64,000 nt of DNA from Chrysopilus asiliformis (Eukaryota > Arthropoda > Insecta > Diptera > Rhagionidae), in the NCBI GenBank assembly GCA_964034945.1, contig OZ035960.1, positions 78,091,331 to 78,155,330 on the forward strand, in the 5' to 3' direction. Below the pieces are notes generated by a model, which saw only the letters and a program-made list of their open reading frames with translations, had not been told where the DNA came from and made no database searches. Of this stretch, positions 43,373 to 53,225 are shown piece by piece. Positions within the stretch are counted from its first letter, which is position 1, and the number at the start of each line of letters is the position of its first letter. The position numbers and the translations under genes were made by a program.

Positions 43373-43715
43373 ATATACTTGATATATTCTTCCATTGGAA
43401 AAGTTGGCAAAGAATGCGAGTTTGATGGTATGGTCATAAGGGTGAAGATGCCTAAATATTCAACATAAAGTACTCACTTTCCGATATCAGTCAAAAAGTA
43501 TCGATACCTACTTGGTATCGGGAAAAAGGTATCAATTGGAAAATTACTTGGTATCAAAACAAAAGTATCGAATATGTACTCGTATTTACTTGGATCGAAT
43601 CGACACTAGGAATTATACGACCATCAAAAAGTCCATACTATTCACCTTTGTGGATTGTACCTAAAAAACCTAAGTCAGCCGGAGAGAAACAGTATAGGTT
43701 AATGGTAGACCTTAA

Positions 43716-44396
43716 CCTCCGGAGCCCAATGAACGCAACGCGAACTAAAACGCACAAACTGTCACTTACAAGTTTGTTCCATAGAAATCATTTGAAGTGA
43801 GCACAGTGAACGCCGCTACAACTCAAAAGTTTTCAAACTTCTAACTTTTCCGCTGCAATTCTGCGTTGACAATTCTGTGGTCACAAGGAAAAACCGCTTA
43901 AATCGAGTTATGTAGTTTTAAAGGTTGGTGAATATTTAAATTCTCCATATTCAGTTCTATATTCTGTCAAAATTTGGTTTTCATGCTGTACCCCTCTGAG
44001 GAATGGCAGAGCAAAAACCAAATAACCTAAGTCAGTTTTGCTTGCAAAAAAAAATAATCAAAACTTTAAACCCAAATTACTCAAAACACGCTTTTTCGAC
44101 TTAAGCAGTTTTTCCTTGTGACCACAGAATTCATAAAGTGAGGTTGGGGAAATGTCGTTCGAGGAAAAATTGATAGCCTTAGTGCAAATAACAAAGATAA
44201 AGATCAACAAAGCAAATTATCGCTTCAAAATTATACATTTTTGTAATTTTGCCAACTTTATACCACTTTATATTATGTCTCTTGTACTACTTTACGAGAT
44301 GACATCTCGTCAGCGGCTCTGCCGCTGAAATGTTGCGTTGCGTGACAGCTCACAGCGTTACAGTTGCGTTCGCGTTGCGTTGATTGGGCTCCAGGG
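43716..44396. mobile_element. piggyBac-like MITE inserted in the gypsy relic
   Basis: Left cctccggagcccaatgaacg and the inverse of the right end (cccctggagcccaatcaacg) match for about 30 bp. Flanks are ttaa (43712-43715) and gtaa (44397-44400), a TTAA duplication with one change. Excision restores MVDL|KRLNAVT of reverse transcriptase. Contains the CTGTGG MITE 43875-44127. Confidence 0.88.
43875..44127. mobile_element. CTGTGG-family MITE with AATT duplication, third-level insertion
   Basis: ctgtggtcacaaggaaaaac at the left, tttttccttgtgaccacag at the right, aatt at 43871-43874 and 44128-44131. Close relative of 38550-38974, shortened in the middle. Confidence 0.87.
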
Positions 44397-45269
44397 GTAA
44401 AAGACTAAACGCTGTCACCATTACCACACACTTACCTAATTCCGGACATTACCAACACTTTAGCAGGGCTTGGCAAATCAAAACTTTTCACAACTATAGA
44501 CCTCACTTCCGGTTTTCACCAGATGAAAAGGATGGCATCCCAAAAACAGCTTTTTCTACCGCAAACGGAAAATATGAGTTCCCAAGGTTCCCGTTTGGCC
44601 TTAAGAACGCACCGGCAATTTTCCAAAGGATGATTGACGGCGTTCTAAAGCTATTTATTGGAAAAATATGCTTTGTGTATATTGACCATATAAACAAATC
44701 AACCAAAGAAGAAACAAATAAAATTGGTGCAGTACTGTCAAGGGGAGATCGGCAAAGAAAAACCGATCATTTTCATATCGAGATCCCTGAATAAAATTGA
44801 AGAGAGTTACTCTACAGGAGAAAAGAGATACTCGCAATTGTATGGTCTCTCGACAAGCTACAAGCCTACTAATATGGGGCAAAAAAAGTAAAAAATTTTG
44901 ACCCACCACCAACCATTAACATTTGCTTTAAGCAACCGAAACCACAATGTCAAACTTAAAAGGTGGAAGTCACGTATCGAAGAATATAAAACAATCGTGG
45001 TTGCAAATGCTCTTTCACGGCTACCACTCGCCGCAAATATGCTAAAAACTAGCATGACCTAATACCTTGTTGTGAAGCACCACTAAATGTCTTCAAAAGG
45101 CAATTAATTTAAATGGCTTCTTTGAAAGACAAAACATTTTGAGAAGAATTTTTCGAAATGCTTCATCCTCATTTTGCAAATTCCAAATTCTCTGCGTTTT
45201 TTTGGCAAATTCCAAAAAAACGCATGCCCTACAACATTTCATGCGTGACAACATGAAATGTTGTAGGGC

Positions 45270-45690
45270 ATGCGTGAGCGTGTATTCCCTCCTTTAGACG
45301 AACTGACCCAAATTCACTGTATTTCCCAAATTCTCGACGGAACCAATTCGTCTTGCGTATATCGCTACAGAAGTAAGCCAATCGTAGAGCTTCTTACCAA
45401 AAACACGATATTCTTAAGTAACTTTCATGGAACGCTCCAGCTTCATAACAAAAGCTTTCTGGGACGCTGCAAAAAATATTTCACACCAATCGACGTCCTC
45501 AGCATGTACAAAACCTACATTCGACCGAGACTTGAGTAAAATTCGCACATTTGGGCTGGAGCCCCAAAATCTGTCCTGCAACTGCTGAACCGAATTCAAA
45601 AACGTACGACCCGACTGATTGGAGACAAATCCTTGACAGATTCATCACCGTCTCTCGAGCATCGTCGCTCTGTTGGGATACTTATGGTCC
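45270..45690 (+). pseudogene. LINE (Jockey/I-like) polymerase C-terminal relic
   Basis: On the + strand RCKKYFTPIDVLSMYKTYIR (about 45460-45520) is followed, past an in-frame TAA where the family has Tyr, by NSHIWAGAPKSVLQLLNRIQ, KRTTRLIGD and SLEHRRSVG (to about 45680). This is the region after the reverse transcriptase core in insect non-LTR elements. It is cut at 45690 by the inverted-repeat element 45691-46638. Confidence 0.85.
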
Positions 45691-46638
45691 TATTATGTAA
45701 GTCGTGCGGACTCGTCAGTCCGCAGCGATAGTTGAGTCCGTTCCGCAGTGATTTGGTATTATGATAGATTAATACAATTACTATAGATGGGAATTAAACG
45801 CAAATTCTCGTTTACCTAATGCGAGTAAAACGAGAAGCGATAAAAATTTAAAAAAACACCATTTTGCGATGTGGGAAATCTCTTTCTTCCTCACAAAACT
45901 TAAAGAAACCCGTATATATTACCGATATTCACATTTGAACTTCGCAAATTTTGAAATAAATTCACAAAACTATCTGTTTTCGTTGTTTTTTATTATTACC
46001 GAACTTTGTTTTGATGTTCATTTTAGGCGCAGTATTGCCAATATGTAAGATGTATATGCTTATGTATTCAAATGACTTAGGTATTCAATAAAAACGTATT
46101 GAAATCCGAGATGTGGCACCACTGTATACGACACACACACAAAATTAATTCCTATCTTGACAAAGAAAATGAGGCGGATAGAACAAAAGTTTCTCATACT
46201 CTTCTAACCGAAAATGTCTTCTTAGAATTTTCCCATCTATAGTAGTTGTATTAATCTATGGTATTATGTAAGTCCGCATGCCGTTTGCGGACTAGACTCG
46301 CTGCGATCATATGCGTTGGTTCTCGTTGAACTGTCGTTTCAGTCGTCACTGAAAGATTTTATTTATTTTTAAAAAATATAGCAATGTTTTCAAGTGTAGC
46401 ACTTTTTTTCTTTAATGATAATAACAACACTGGTATGAAAATTATGAGAAAATCAATGATGATGACACAGTCTCTTTTTCTCATAACCTCGAAATGTCAC
46501 TGGAAAAAGTGAGTCCGCAGCCGAATAGATGCGGACTTGAAATTGCTTGAAACGCAGGTCGTGCGGACTTATATAATACCAAAACAGTCTGCAGTGGCAG
46601 ATTTGCCGCAGTACGACGAGTCGCGCGACTTTCATAAT
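45691..46638. mobile_element. Inverted-repeat element, copy interrupted by a MITE
   Basis: Same family as 26189-26843: tattatgtaagtcgtgcgga at the left, gtcgcgcgactttcataat at the right. Copy 1 shows the uninterrupted phrase ggtattatgtaagtccgc; here it is split by 45764-46259. Confidence 0.8.
45764..46259. mobile_element. Mutator-like MITE with 9-bp target duplication
   Basis: atagattaatacaattacta at the left and tagttgtattaatctat at the right. Perfect 9-bp duplication ggtattatg (45755-45763 and 46260-46268), verified against the empty site in 26189-26843. A 9-bp duplication is characteristic of Mutator-like elements. 496 bp, no transposase. Confidence 0.88.
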
Positions 46639-46706
46639 CATCATATCTATTTATTTATACATCAACAGGTACAAAGCACCATCTGACAAAATATGTGAAT
46701 ACACAA

Positions 46707-47130
46707 TCAATTTTTATAAATTCGTTTTTTAATACAACTTTTGGTTAGGTTGAAGTCAAAAAAATCATAATATTCGTTAAATATAATAGACATGGACGAG
46801 ATTGGTTCAGAACGACCATAATTTGTTCTATGAAAGCCATTATAAATAAGATCATTTTTAGTTCGAGTGCGTAAATTGCCATGAATATTCAACTTTTCAA
46901 GTAAATTTGGGGAAGCGATATTTCCTACAAGTAAGTCTGCGATAAAAGTTACAGCATAAACTTCACGACGCTTGCTCAGCTGTGGCAAATTCACAAGTTG
47001 AAGCCTCTGCTCATAAGGAGGTAGAAGCAAGCAATTATCCCATGGTAAATATCGTAGAGCAAAGCGAATGAAACGTTTCTGGACAGCTTCAAGTCTAGAT
47101 ATATGAATTTTATAATCAGGCATCCAGACA
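46707..47130 (-). pseudogene. LINE polymerase C-terminus (second family)
   Basis: A 138-codon minus-strand frame, MPDYKIHISRLEAVQKRFIR, then YLPWDNCLLLPPYEQRLQLV and LPQLSKRREVYAVTFIADLL, ending at a stop at 46707. The EAVQKRF..(30)..YEQR...L..L..RR motif is the end of Jockey/I-type non-LTR polymerases. The frame is open throughout, so it decayed late, but everything N-terminal is absent (5' truncation, usual for LINEs). Confidence 0.85.
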
Positions 47131-47159
47131 ACACAGCCATATCATACTAATATATAAAA

Positions 47160-47400
47160 ATTTTTTAAAAAAAAGCTTTTATTAAAAGAGAATGCACTAA
47201 AAAGAAAAAAATAATTTTCTGGACGCTGTGTATCACAAATATAAAAGCTTTTTAAAAGCGAGATAAATTTTTATTTTATTGTTTTATGCTTTATCTCGCT
47301 TTTTAAAAGCTTTTATGTTTGTGATACACAGCGTCCAGAAAATTATTTTTTTCTTTTTAGTGCATTCTCTTTTAATAAAAGTTTTTTTTTTTAAACTTTT
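47160..47400. mobile_element. Hairpin element, about 115-bp arms
   Basis: tgcactaaaaagaaaaaaat, cgctgtgtatcacaaatata and ctttttaaaagcgagataaa are followed by their inverses after a 12-bp loop. Related to 30345-30530. Confidence 0.82.
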
Positions 47401-47494
47401 CCCCCTCCCCTTACTCCCCCCATTTTTTTTTTTTTTTAAATTTTTTTTATTTTTTTTATTTTGTTCTTTTTAGTCTTCGAATATATATCCTTAC

Positions 47495-48142
47495 ATTTGA
47501 GATGTCCTTACAGGCTTTTTAACTTGAGAATCGTATTCAGCGAACCCCAAAACCCGCAGAATATACATATTTTTTCCCGGAACAATTGAGAAAAAGGATA
47601 ATCACGTTATCCTTACAGGACATTCCGTTATCCTTACAGACTTTTTAATGACAGATTCGGATTCAGCGACCTCAAAAACCCCCAGAATAGATTTTTTTTC
47701 CGGAAAATTTGGAGAAAAGGATAATCACGTTATCCTTACAGGATCTTCCGTTATCCTTACTGACTTTTTAATGACAGATTCGGATTCAGCGACCCCAAAA
47801 ACCCCCAGAATAGTTTTTTTCCCGGAAAATTTGGAGAAAAGGATAATCACGTTATCCTTACAGGACCTTCCGTTATCCTTACTGACTTTTTAATGACAGA
47901 TTCGGATTCAGCGACCCCAAAAACCCCCAGAATAGATTTTTTTCCGGAAAATTTGGAGAAAAGGATAATCACGTTATCCTTACAGGACCTTCCGTTATCC
48001 TTACAAGGACGAAGTAGTGAAAATATTGTATTGTCATCGGACTTATATAAGTGTGCAAAATTTCAAGTCAATCGGACAAGTGGAAGTGGGTCAAAATTTG
48101 ATTGCAAGATTTGACCCCGACAAACAGACAGACAGACAAAGA
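47495..48142 (+). repeat. Tandem-unit repeat array with tail
   Basis: About 125-bp units with ggataatcacgttatcctta, ggaccttccgttatccttac and gattcagcgaccccaaaaac, at least three and a half copies. Then a tail agtagtgaaaatattgtatt to cagacagacagacaaagat. Its very end is split off by the insertion at 48150 and continues at 51403. Confidence 0.75.
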
Positions 48143-49036
48143 TAGCGAGCTTTGAATATGTACAATAGGGCGGGTCGATTTGTTCGGGGTAAAAATTTTC
48201 ACCAAAGGGTATAGTATATTCTTATTCTACACTAAATTCTAAGAAAAAATGCAAAAGAAACCATAGGTCAAAAATGAATTTTGATGTCCCCAAAATTGGA
48301 TTGAAATTTCTCTTTTTAAATTATCGGGAAATGTATTTGTATTAGTTCGAATTTTTCGAAAACTATTTAACCAATCGACGTGCTGAGTACTACAAATAAA
48401 AGCTAAGGACATAATCTTTAAAATGGCGTTTATAATAATTTGATCGGAATTATAGTTTTGGGGAAATGGGGGTTTGATTAGAAAAAAAAATTTTTTTTTG
48501 TGAGTTTTACACCAACTCAAACTCGACTTGTATGGAGCTTGGAAATCACTTTTGTTTAACTTTTTTCATTCGGATGTAGTTAGGGACCTAAAAAAAGTGA
48601 CGCGTATTTTTTTGTTTGGGGTAGAAACGTTCGGTAGGCGGAGGGGGTGATTTCAAAGTCGGCGAAAAATCGACATGACAAAAACTTTAAAAATTTGTAA
48701 CTTTTGAACGGCTTCACCGATTGAGATGATATTGAACATTTTGGAAAGGTAATTAAATTTCCTTTTCACAAAAAAATATTTGCTGACTCCCTCCCCCTCA
48801 CCGTCATATTGTAAAATTCAATTTAGTGACAAAATTTAAAATATCTCGAGAACATTTTTTTTTCTTTTGAATTTTTTTCTGTAAATACCTACCATTATAC
48901 CACACAAATTCGCTAAATAAATTTTGGGGGTAAATGCGTTTTTGATTTTTAAAAAAATTTCGAAAAAATCGAATACAAGAAAAATGTGTATATTTTACTG
49001 ATTTTTGATTGGTTTTTATGTTTTATGTACATAATA

Positions 49037-49491
49037 CAGGTATTCCTCGAGTTACGCGGTTAATTGATCCAGCGTAATTCGAAACCGCGTAACTGGAGAC
49101 TCAGGATTAGTGCAAAACAATACATGCCTATTATCTTTTTTATAATTACAATATTTTCGTTTTAAATCTATAATTACAATATTATCATCTAATATTTCAT
49201 CTATAATTACAATATTTTCGTTTTAAATAATTAATTAAATAATTAATTTTTAAACAAATTTTTCATTTTTAAACAAAATTTTTCATTTTTAAATAAATTT
49301 TTAATTAATTAAACAAATTTTTCATTTTTAAATAAATTTTTAATTAATTAAATAAATTTTTAATTAATTAAATAAATTTTTAATTAATTAAATAAATTTT
49401 TAATTAATTAAATAATAAAAATTGCTCCAAAATCGTACCGCGTAACTCGAGGACTGCTACAATTTTTTCCGCGTAACTCGGGGGATACCTG
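49037..49491. mobile_element. pogo/Tigger-like MITE in left arm, tandem-expanded
   Basis: caggtattcctcgagttacg at the left, cgtaactcgggggatacctg at the right, TA on both sides (49035-49036 and 49492-49493). Internally an aaataaatttttaattaatt unit is repeated four or more times, absent or single in the right-arm copy. Confidence 0.85.
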
Positions 49492-49539
49492 TATTACAGC
49501 GGAACTCAAAAAATTTTTTTAAGTTCCGCCATACTATAA

Positions 49540-49740
49540 CAACAGCTCAAGATTTGTCCAATTGGACAAAAAGGCTTAAACATACAAACAGCTTTTGAAT
49601 TTATAACACAGAGAGAATATGAGGTAAAACAGCAACAACTTCAACGAAGGTTTAAAAGTGTCAAAACACTTCCAGGAACTCAAAATTTTCACGGATTTAT
49701 TCTAGGCGGAATCTTTCTCAAAGGAATTTTTTTTTTCTAA
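49540..49740 (+). pseudogene. Possible transposase remnant in foldback centre
   Basis: 66 codons open without a start: ICPIGQKGLNIQTAFEFI, then QQLQRRFKSVKTLPGTQNFH and GFILGG before a stop. The composition is protein-like compared with the A/T-rich flanks, but no family is recognised. If real, it is what remains of the enzyme that mobilised the foldback element. Confidence 0.3.
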
Positions 49741-49816
49741 TGCTGATATATTTGAAAGTTTTTCTTTTAAATGAATTTCTAATTACTTTTAATCTCCAAA
49801 AACTTTTGCGTTAATA

Positions 49817-50116
49817 CAGGTATCCCCCGAGTTACGCGGAAAAAATTGTAGCAGTCCTCGAGTTACGCGGTACGAGTTTGGAGCAATTTTTATTATTTAA
49901 TTAATTAAAAATTTATTTAAAAATGAAAAATTTGTTTAAAAATTAAAAATAATTATTTAATTAATTATTTAAAGCGAAAATATTGTAATTATAGATGAAT
50001 GTAATTTATATAAAAAAGATAATAGGCATGTATTGTTTTGCACTAATCCTGAGTCTCCAGTTACGCGGTTTCGAATTACGCTGGATCAATTAACCGCGTA
50101 ACTCGAGGAATACCTG
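49817..50116. mobile_element. pogo/Tigger-like MITE in right arm
   Basis: Inverse counterpart of 49037-49491 (300 bp against 455 bp) with TA at 49815-49816 and 50117-50118. Differs by the lack of the tandem expansion and by scattered point changes. Confidence 0.85.
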
Positions 50117-51402
50117 TATTATGTACATAAAACATAAAAACCAATCAAAAATCAGTAAAATATACACATTTTTCTTGTATTCGATTTTTTCGAAATTTTT
50201 TTAAAAATCAAAAACGCATTTACCCCCAAAATTTATTTAGCGAATTTGTGTGGTATAATGGTAGGTATTTACAGAAAAAAATTCAAAAGAAAAAAAAATG
50301 TTGTTCTCGAGATATTTTAAATTTTGTCACTAAATTGAATTTTACAATATGACGGTGAGGGGGAGGGAGTCAGCAAATATTTTTTTGTGAAAAGGAAATT
50401 TAATTACCTTTCCAAAATGTTCAATATCATCTCAATCGGTGAAGCCGTTCAAAAGTTACAAATTTTTAAAGTTTTTGTCATGTCGATTTTTCGCCGACTT
50501 TGAAATCACCCCCTCCGCCTACCGAACGTTTCTACCCCAAACAAAAAAATACGCGTCACTTTTTTTAGGTCCCTAACTACATCCGAATGAAAAAAGTTAA
50601 ACAAAAGTGATTTCCAAGCTCCATACAAGTCGAGTTTGAGTTGGTGTAAAACTCACAAAAAAAAATTTTTTTTTCTAATCAAACCCCCATTTCCCCAAAA
50701 CTATAATTCCGATCAAATTATTATAAACGCCATTTTAAAGATTATGTCCTTAGCTTTTATTTGTAGTACTCAGCACGTCGATTGGTTAAATAGTTTTCGA
50801 AAAATTCGAACTAATACAAATACATTTCCCGATAATTTAAAAAGAGAAATTTCAATCCAATTTTGGGGACATCAAAATTCATTTTTGACCTATGGTTTCT
50901 TTTGCATTTTTTCTTAGAATTTAGTGTAGAATAAGAATATGCTATACCCTTTGGTCAAAAAAAAATCGACCCGCCCTAATGTACAAATATAGAAGAATAA
51001 TCTATTAGTTTTCACCTTGGGCCGATGGTGGCGATAGTGACCATTTTTATGTAATATTGTAGCTTTTAGTTTATATTCAAATTGAGAATTTCCCCACAAA
51101 TATCCCAGACCAAAAAGCACGCACACATTTAAGAAGGAAAGCGGTTTGCGTTGATTCTTATGGTGTCATACGAGGAATGAACTGAACACGTACAGCACAC
51201 AATGATAAACCGCGATCATTGCGATTACAAATTTCCCATTGTGCTTAAAGTTTTAGGGTATTTTAGTTAATACACATACCTAAGCTTTAAGTTTGGGGGA
51301 TTTTTATTTAATACTTGAACCGCAGACATTTTCGCCACCATCGGCCCAAGGTGACAACTAATAGATTATTCTTCTATATTTGTACATATTCAAAGTAGCG
51401 AG

Positions 51403-52075
51403 CTAAATAAAAGCTTTTAAAAATGAGTTGGTGTCTGTCTGTCTGTTCCTATTTCACGCAAAAACGGTTGAACAGATTGACTTGAAATTTGGCATGAGTG
51501 TCTGTGGTAGTTCTGGTTCCAACATAGGCATACGGAAAAGTAGCGCGAGGGGTGGGGGGAGTAAGGGGAGGGGGTAAAGTTATTTCAAAACTTAGTTTTT
51601 GCGCTATGTTACTCTTTCGCGGGCTAACTACTGAACCGATTGGCCTGAAATTTGGCATAGATGTTCGTCGGGGGTTCAGCCCCAACATAGACCCATTAAA
51701 AAGTAGTCCGAGAGGTGGGGGGAGTAAGGGGAGGGGGTAAAGTGATTTCGAAACTTAGTTTTTGCGCTATGTTACTCTTTCGCGGGGAAACTACTGAACC
51801 GATTGGCCTGAAATTTGGCATAGACGTTCGTCGGGGGTCCAGCCTTAACACAGACCCATTAAAAAGTAGCCCGAGAGGTGGGGGGAGTAAGGGGAGGGGT
51901 AAAGTAATACCGAATGCAAGAGCTGGCATTTTTTGTTAGTTTGTTAATCATTTTCCGAAGAGAAAAAACTAACGAACAGCACGCAGGCTACCTAATTTTT
52001 AACCAACTGAATTTAGTTTTCCTAAGTTTTTTTTCCTGTTCACGCTTTTAGCCGGACGAAGCCGGGTCCAGATCC
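51403..52075 (-). repeat. Dispersed repeat with about 165-bp tandem units
   Basis: Three units with gtgggg(g)gagtaaggggag, ttagtttttgcgctatgtta and ctactgaaccgattggcctg. The right end gccggacgaagccgggtcca is, inverted, the acccggcttcgtcc terminus common to many insect non-autonomous repeats. Short g-rich blocks give overlapping open frames on both strands that are not genes. Confidence 0.65.
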
Positions 52076-52085
52076 TAATAGGGCT

Positions 52086-52544
52086 ATAAAGTTTAGAAAT
52101 TCCTTCATTCACATTCTTGATAAATTTTCGAAACTACACAATCCGATTGAACAACATAATATATACAAGCACTGAAGTTCAAGTCGTTCATCCATTACCT
52201 CCTATACTTCGAGGAAACTTTACGGAACAGAACATCCTCCTAGACCTAAAGTGCCTCTACAAACTTCATTTAGACAACGTTGAAAAGCTGGAACATTTCT
52301 CTTTGCACAATGGCATCGGATACAGCTATTATAATAATGATTATTCTTGCTATCTTAATACATTACTTTCGCTCGAAAATTTCACCCGTACAATCGCAAA
52401 CAAGCCTATCCCATACGTATCTAGATCCGGTAAAAATTTCATTTTAATTTACAATCTGTGGGGCACAGATTTTTTCTGGAGGGAAGAGTTAACATTTCCC
52501 GTTATCTATTATCTTTCAAATTTTCATTATCTACTATCTTATCT
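52086..52544 (+). pseudogene. Open frame of about 140 codons, possible retroelement env relic
   Basis: The + frame from about 52086 reads INFRNYTIRLNNIIYTST, HPLPPILRGNF and LDNVEKLEHFSLH, then runs into the foldback element at 52545. It is clean, hydrophobic/asparagine-rich and protein-like. The layout weakly suggests the C-terminal part of an envelope-like protein of an insect gypsy-type retroelement. I cannot confirm this, and no neighbouring retroelement sequence or LTR is seen. Confidence 0.3.
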
Positions 52545-53066
52545 AGATAAACATTACGAGCATTTATCTTTATCTTATCTAGATGAAAAAAAATAATTAT
52601 CTGGCCGCAACACTGGTGGTGGTGACAAACAATAACCACTTAAACCGAAAATTTTCATTTGAAAATTTGAAGTTACTTTTGAAAAAAGTTTTTAAAGTAA
52701 TTGCAAAAACAATTGTTTTGCAATAAGAGCGAAATAGGCTAACTATTATGTGAATTCATACATTTATAGATTATGTTGCCAGGAAAACTAAACTTGGAGT
52801 ACCACTAAAATGAGATAAGCTTGAAGTGATAATTATTGTGATTTAAGTGATGTTTTGCTTCAGATACCTCCGGTTAGAACAACAGTAGGAATACCAAATT
52901 TTGGGTGTACAGGCATTGAAATATGGAGAATACGGTGTTACGAATAAGTTTTGCCTTAAGTCGACTTAAGCGGCTACAGATATGTCCTTAGCAGTGTTGC
53001 GGCCAGATAAATATTTTTTTATCTAGATAAGATAAAGATAAACGCTCGTAATGTTTATCTACATGG
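52545..53066. mobile_element. Foldback element with 70-bp outer arms
   Basis: tagataaacattacgagc, tatctttatcttatctagat and atctggccgcaacactg at 52548-52615 are mirrored at 52993-53062. Between the arms, a CTTAAG-containing segment (ccttaagtcgacttaagcgg, ctacagatat at 52978-52986) resembles an end of the CTGTGG family, suggesting an older nested insertion. Confidence 0.75.
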
Positions 53067-53225
53067 TGGACCACAATAGGTGTCCCTATTTTTTCCAAGT
53101 GATTGGTACCCGAATATTAGTTTTATTCTAATAACAATTGTTTGTATTTTCAAGTGTTGCAATCACACGGTTAATTACCGCAATTAGAATTATAGGTTCA
53201 GTCTCTTTTAAATTTTTAAAAGCCA

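Larger units (their letters stand above)
41132..43608. mobile_element. hAT-like element inserted in the gypsy relic
   Basis: Left end tagtgttgattcgatacg and right end tggatcgaatcgacacta are inverted partners. The 8-bp duplication ggaattat is perfect (41124-41131 and 43609-43616), and removing the element restores the continuous pol reading DG|IIRPSKS. Subterminal agtatcgatac boxes repeat at both ends. No hAT transposase; it carries a Harbinger element (41306-42190), a small MITE (42290-42510) and a Charlie-like MITE (42569-43372). Confidence 0.92.
41060..45060 (+). pseudogene. Ty3/gypsy retrotransposon pol relic split by two insertions
   Basis: Pol pieces read in order on the + strand. The reverse transcriptase start is VENQIRKMLSDG (41088-41123), resuming after the 41132-43608 insert with IIRPSKSPYYSPLWIVPKKP and YRLMVDL (43609-43713). 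After the 43716-44396 insert comes KRLNAVTI (44398-44430), TIDLTSGFHQMK with a catalytic Asp in another frame (about 44495-44530), YEFPRFPFGLKNAPAIFQRM (44570-44633), and YID-H in place of the catalytic YVDD (44675-44690). RNase H-like text follows (SYSTGEK, LTFALSNRNHN, VVANALSRLP; 44705-45055). Multiple frameshifts; no gag, integrase or LTR recognised. Confidence 0.88.
48166..50978. mobile_element. Giant foldback element, 2.8 kb, with near-identical arms
   Basis: Ends tagggcgggtcgattt and aaatcgacccgcccta. Perfect 8-bp duplication atgtacaa (48158-48165 and 50979-50986), confirmed because the interrupted MITE arm is continuous elsewhere. Arms 48166-49036 and 50117-50978 are nearly identical inverse copies; a 93-codon frame in each (48239-48520 minus, 50636-50917 plus) translates identically, a by-product of arm identity and not evidence for a gene. 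Each arm ends inward with a pogo-like MITE. The centre (49494-49814) has an open stretch of possible coding ancestry. Confidence 0.9.
48150..51395. mobile_element. MITE with 7-bp duplication, itself interrupted by a foldback element
   Basis: Left ctttgaatatgtacaa (48150-48165) continues at 50987 as atatagaagaataatctatt. The right end is aatagattattcttctatat followed by ttgtacatattcaaag (51395). tagcgag occurs at 48143-48149 and 51396-51402. Without the insert it is 425 bp, with inner arms caccttgggccgatggtggc. The insert 48166-50978 lies in its left arm. Confidence 0.8.

Noticed and set aside
48239..48520. 93-codon frame duplicated exactly at 50636-50917
   Set aside because: The identity comes from the two palindrome arms. 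The translation is low in complexity with no domain, so two genes are not claimed.
51449..51939. Mirror-image Pro/Gly-rich frames on both strands
   Set aside because: They read the g-rich tandem unit of a dispersed repeat.
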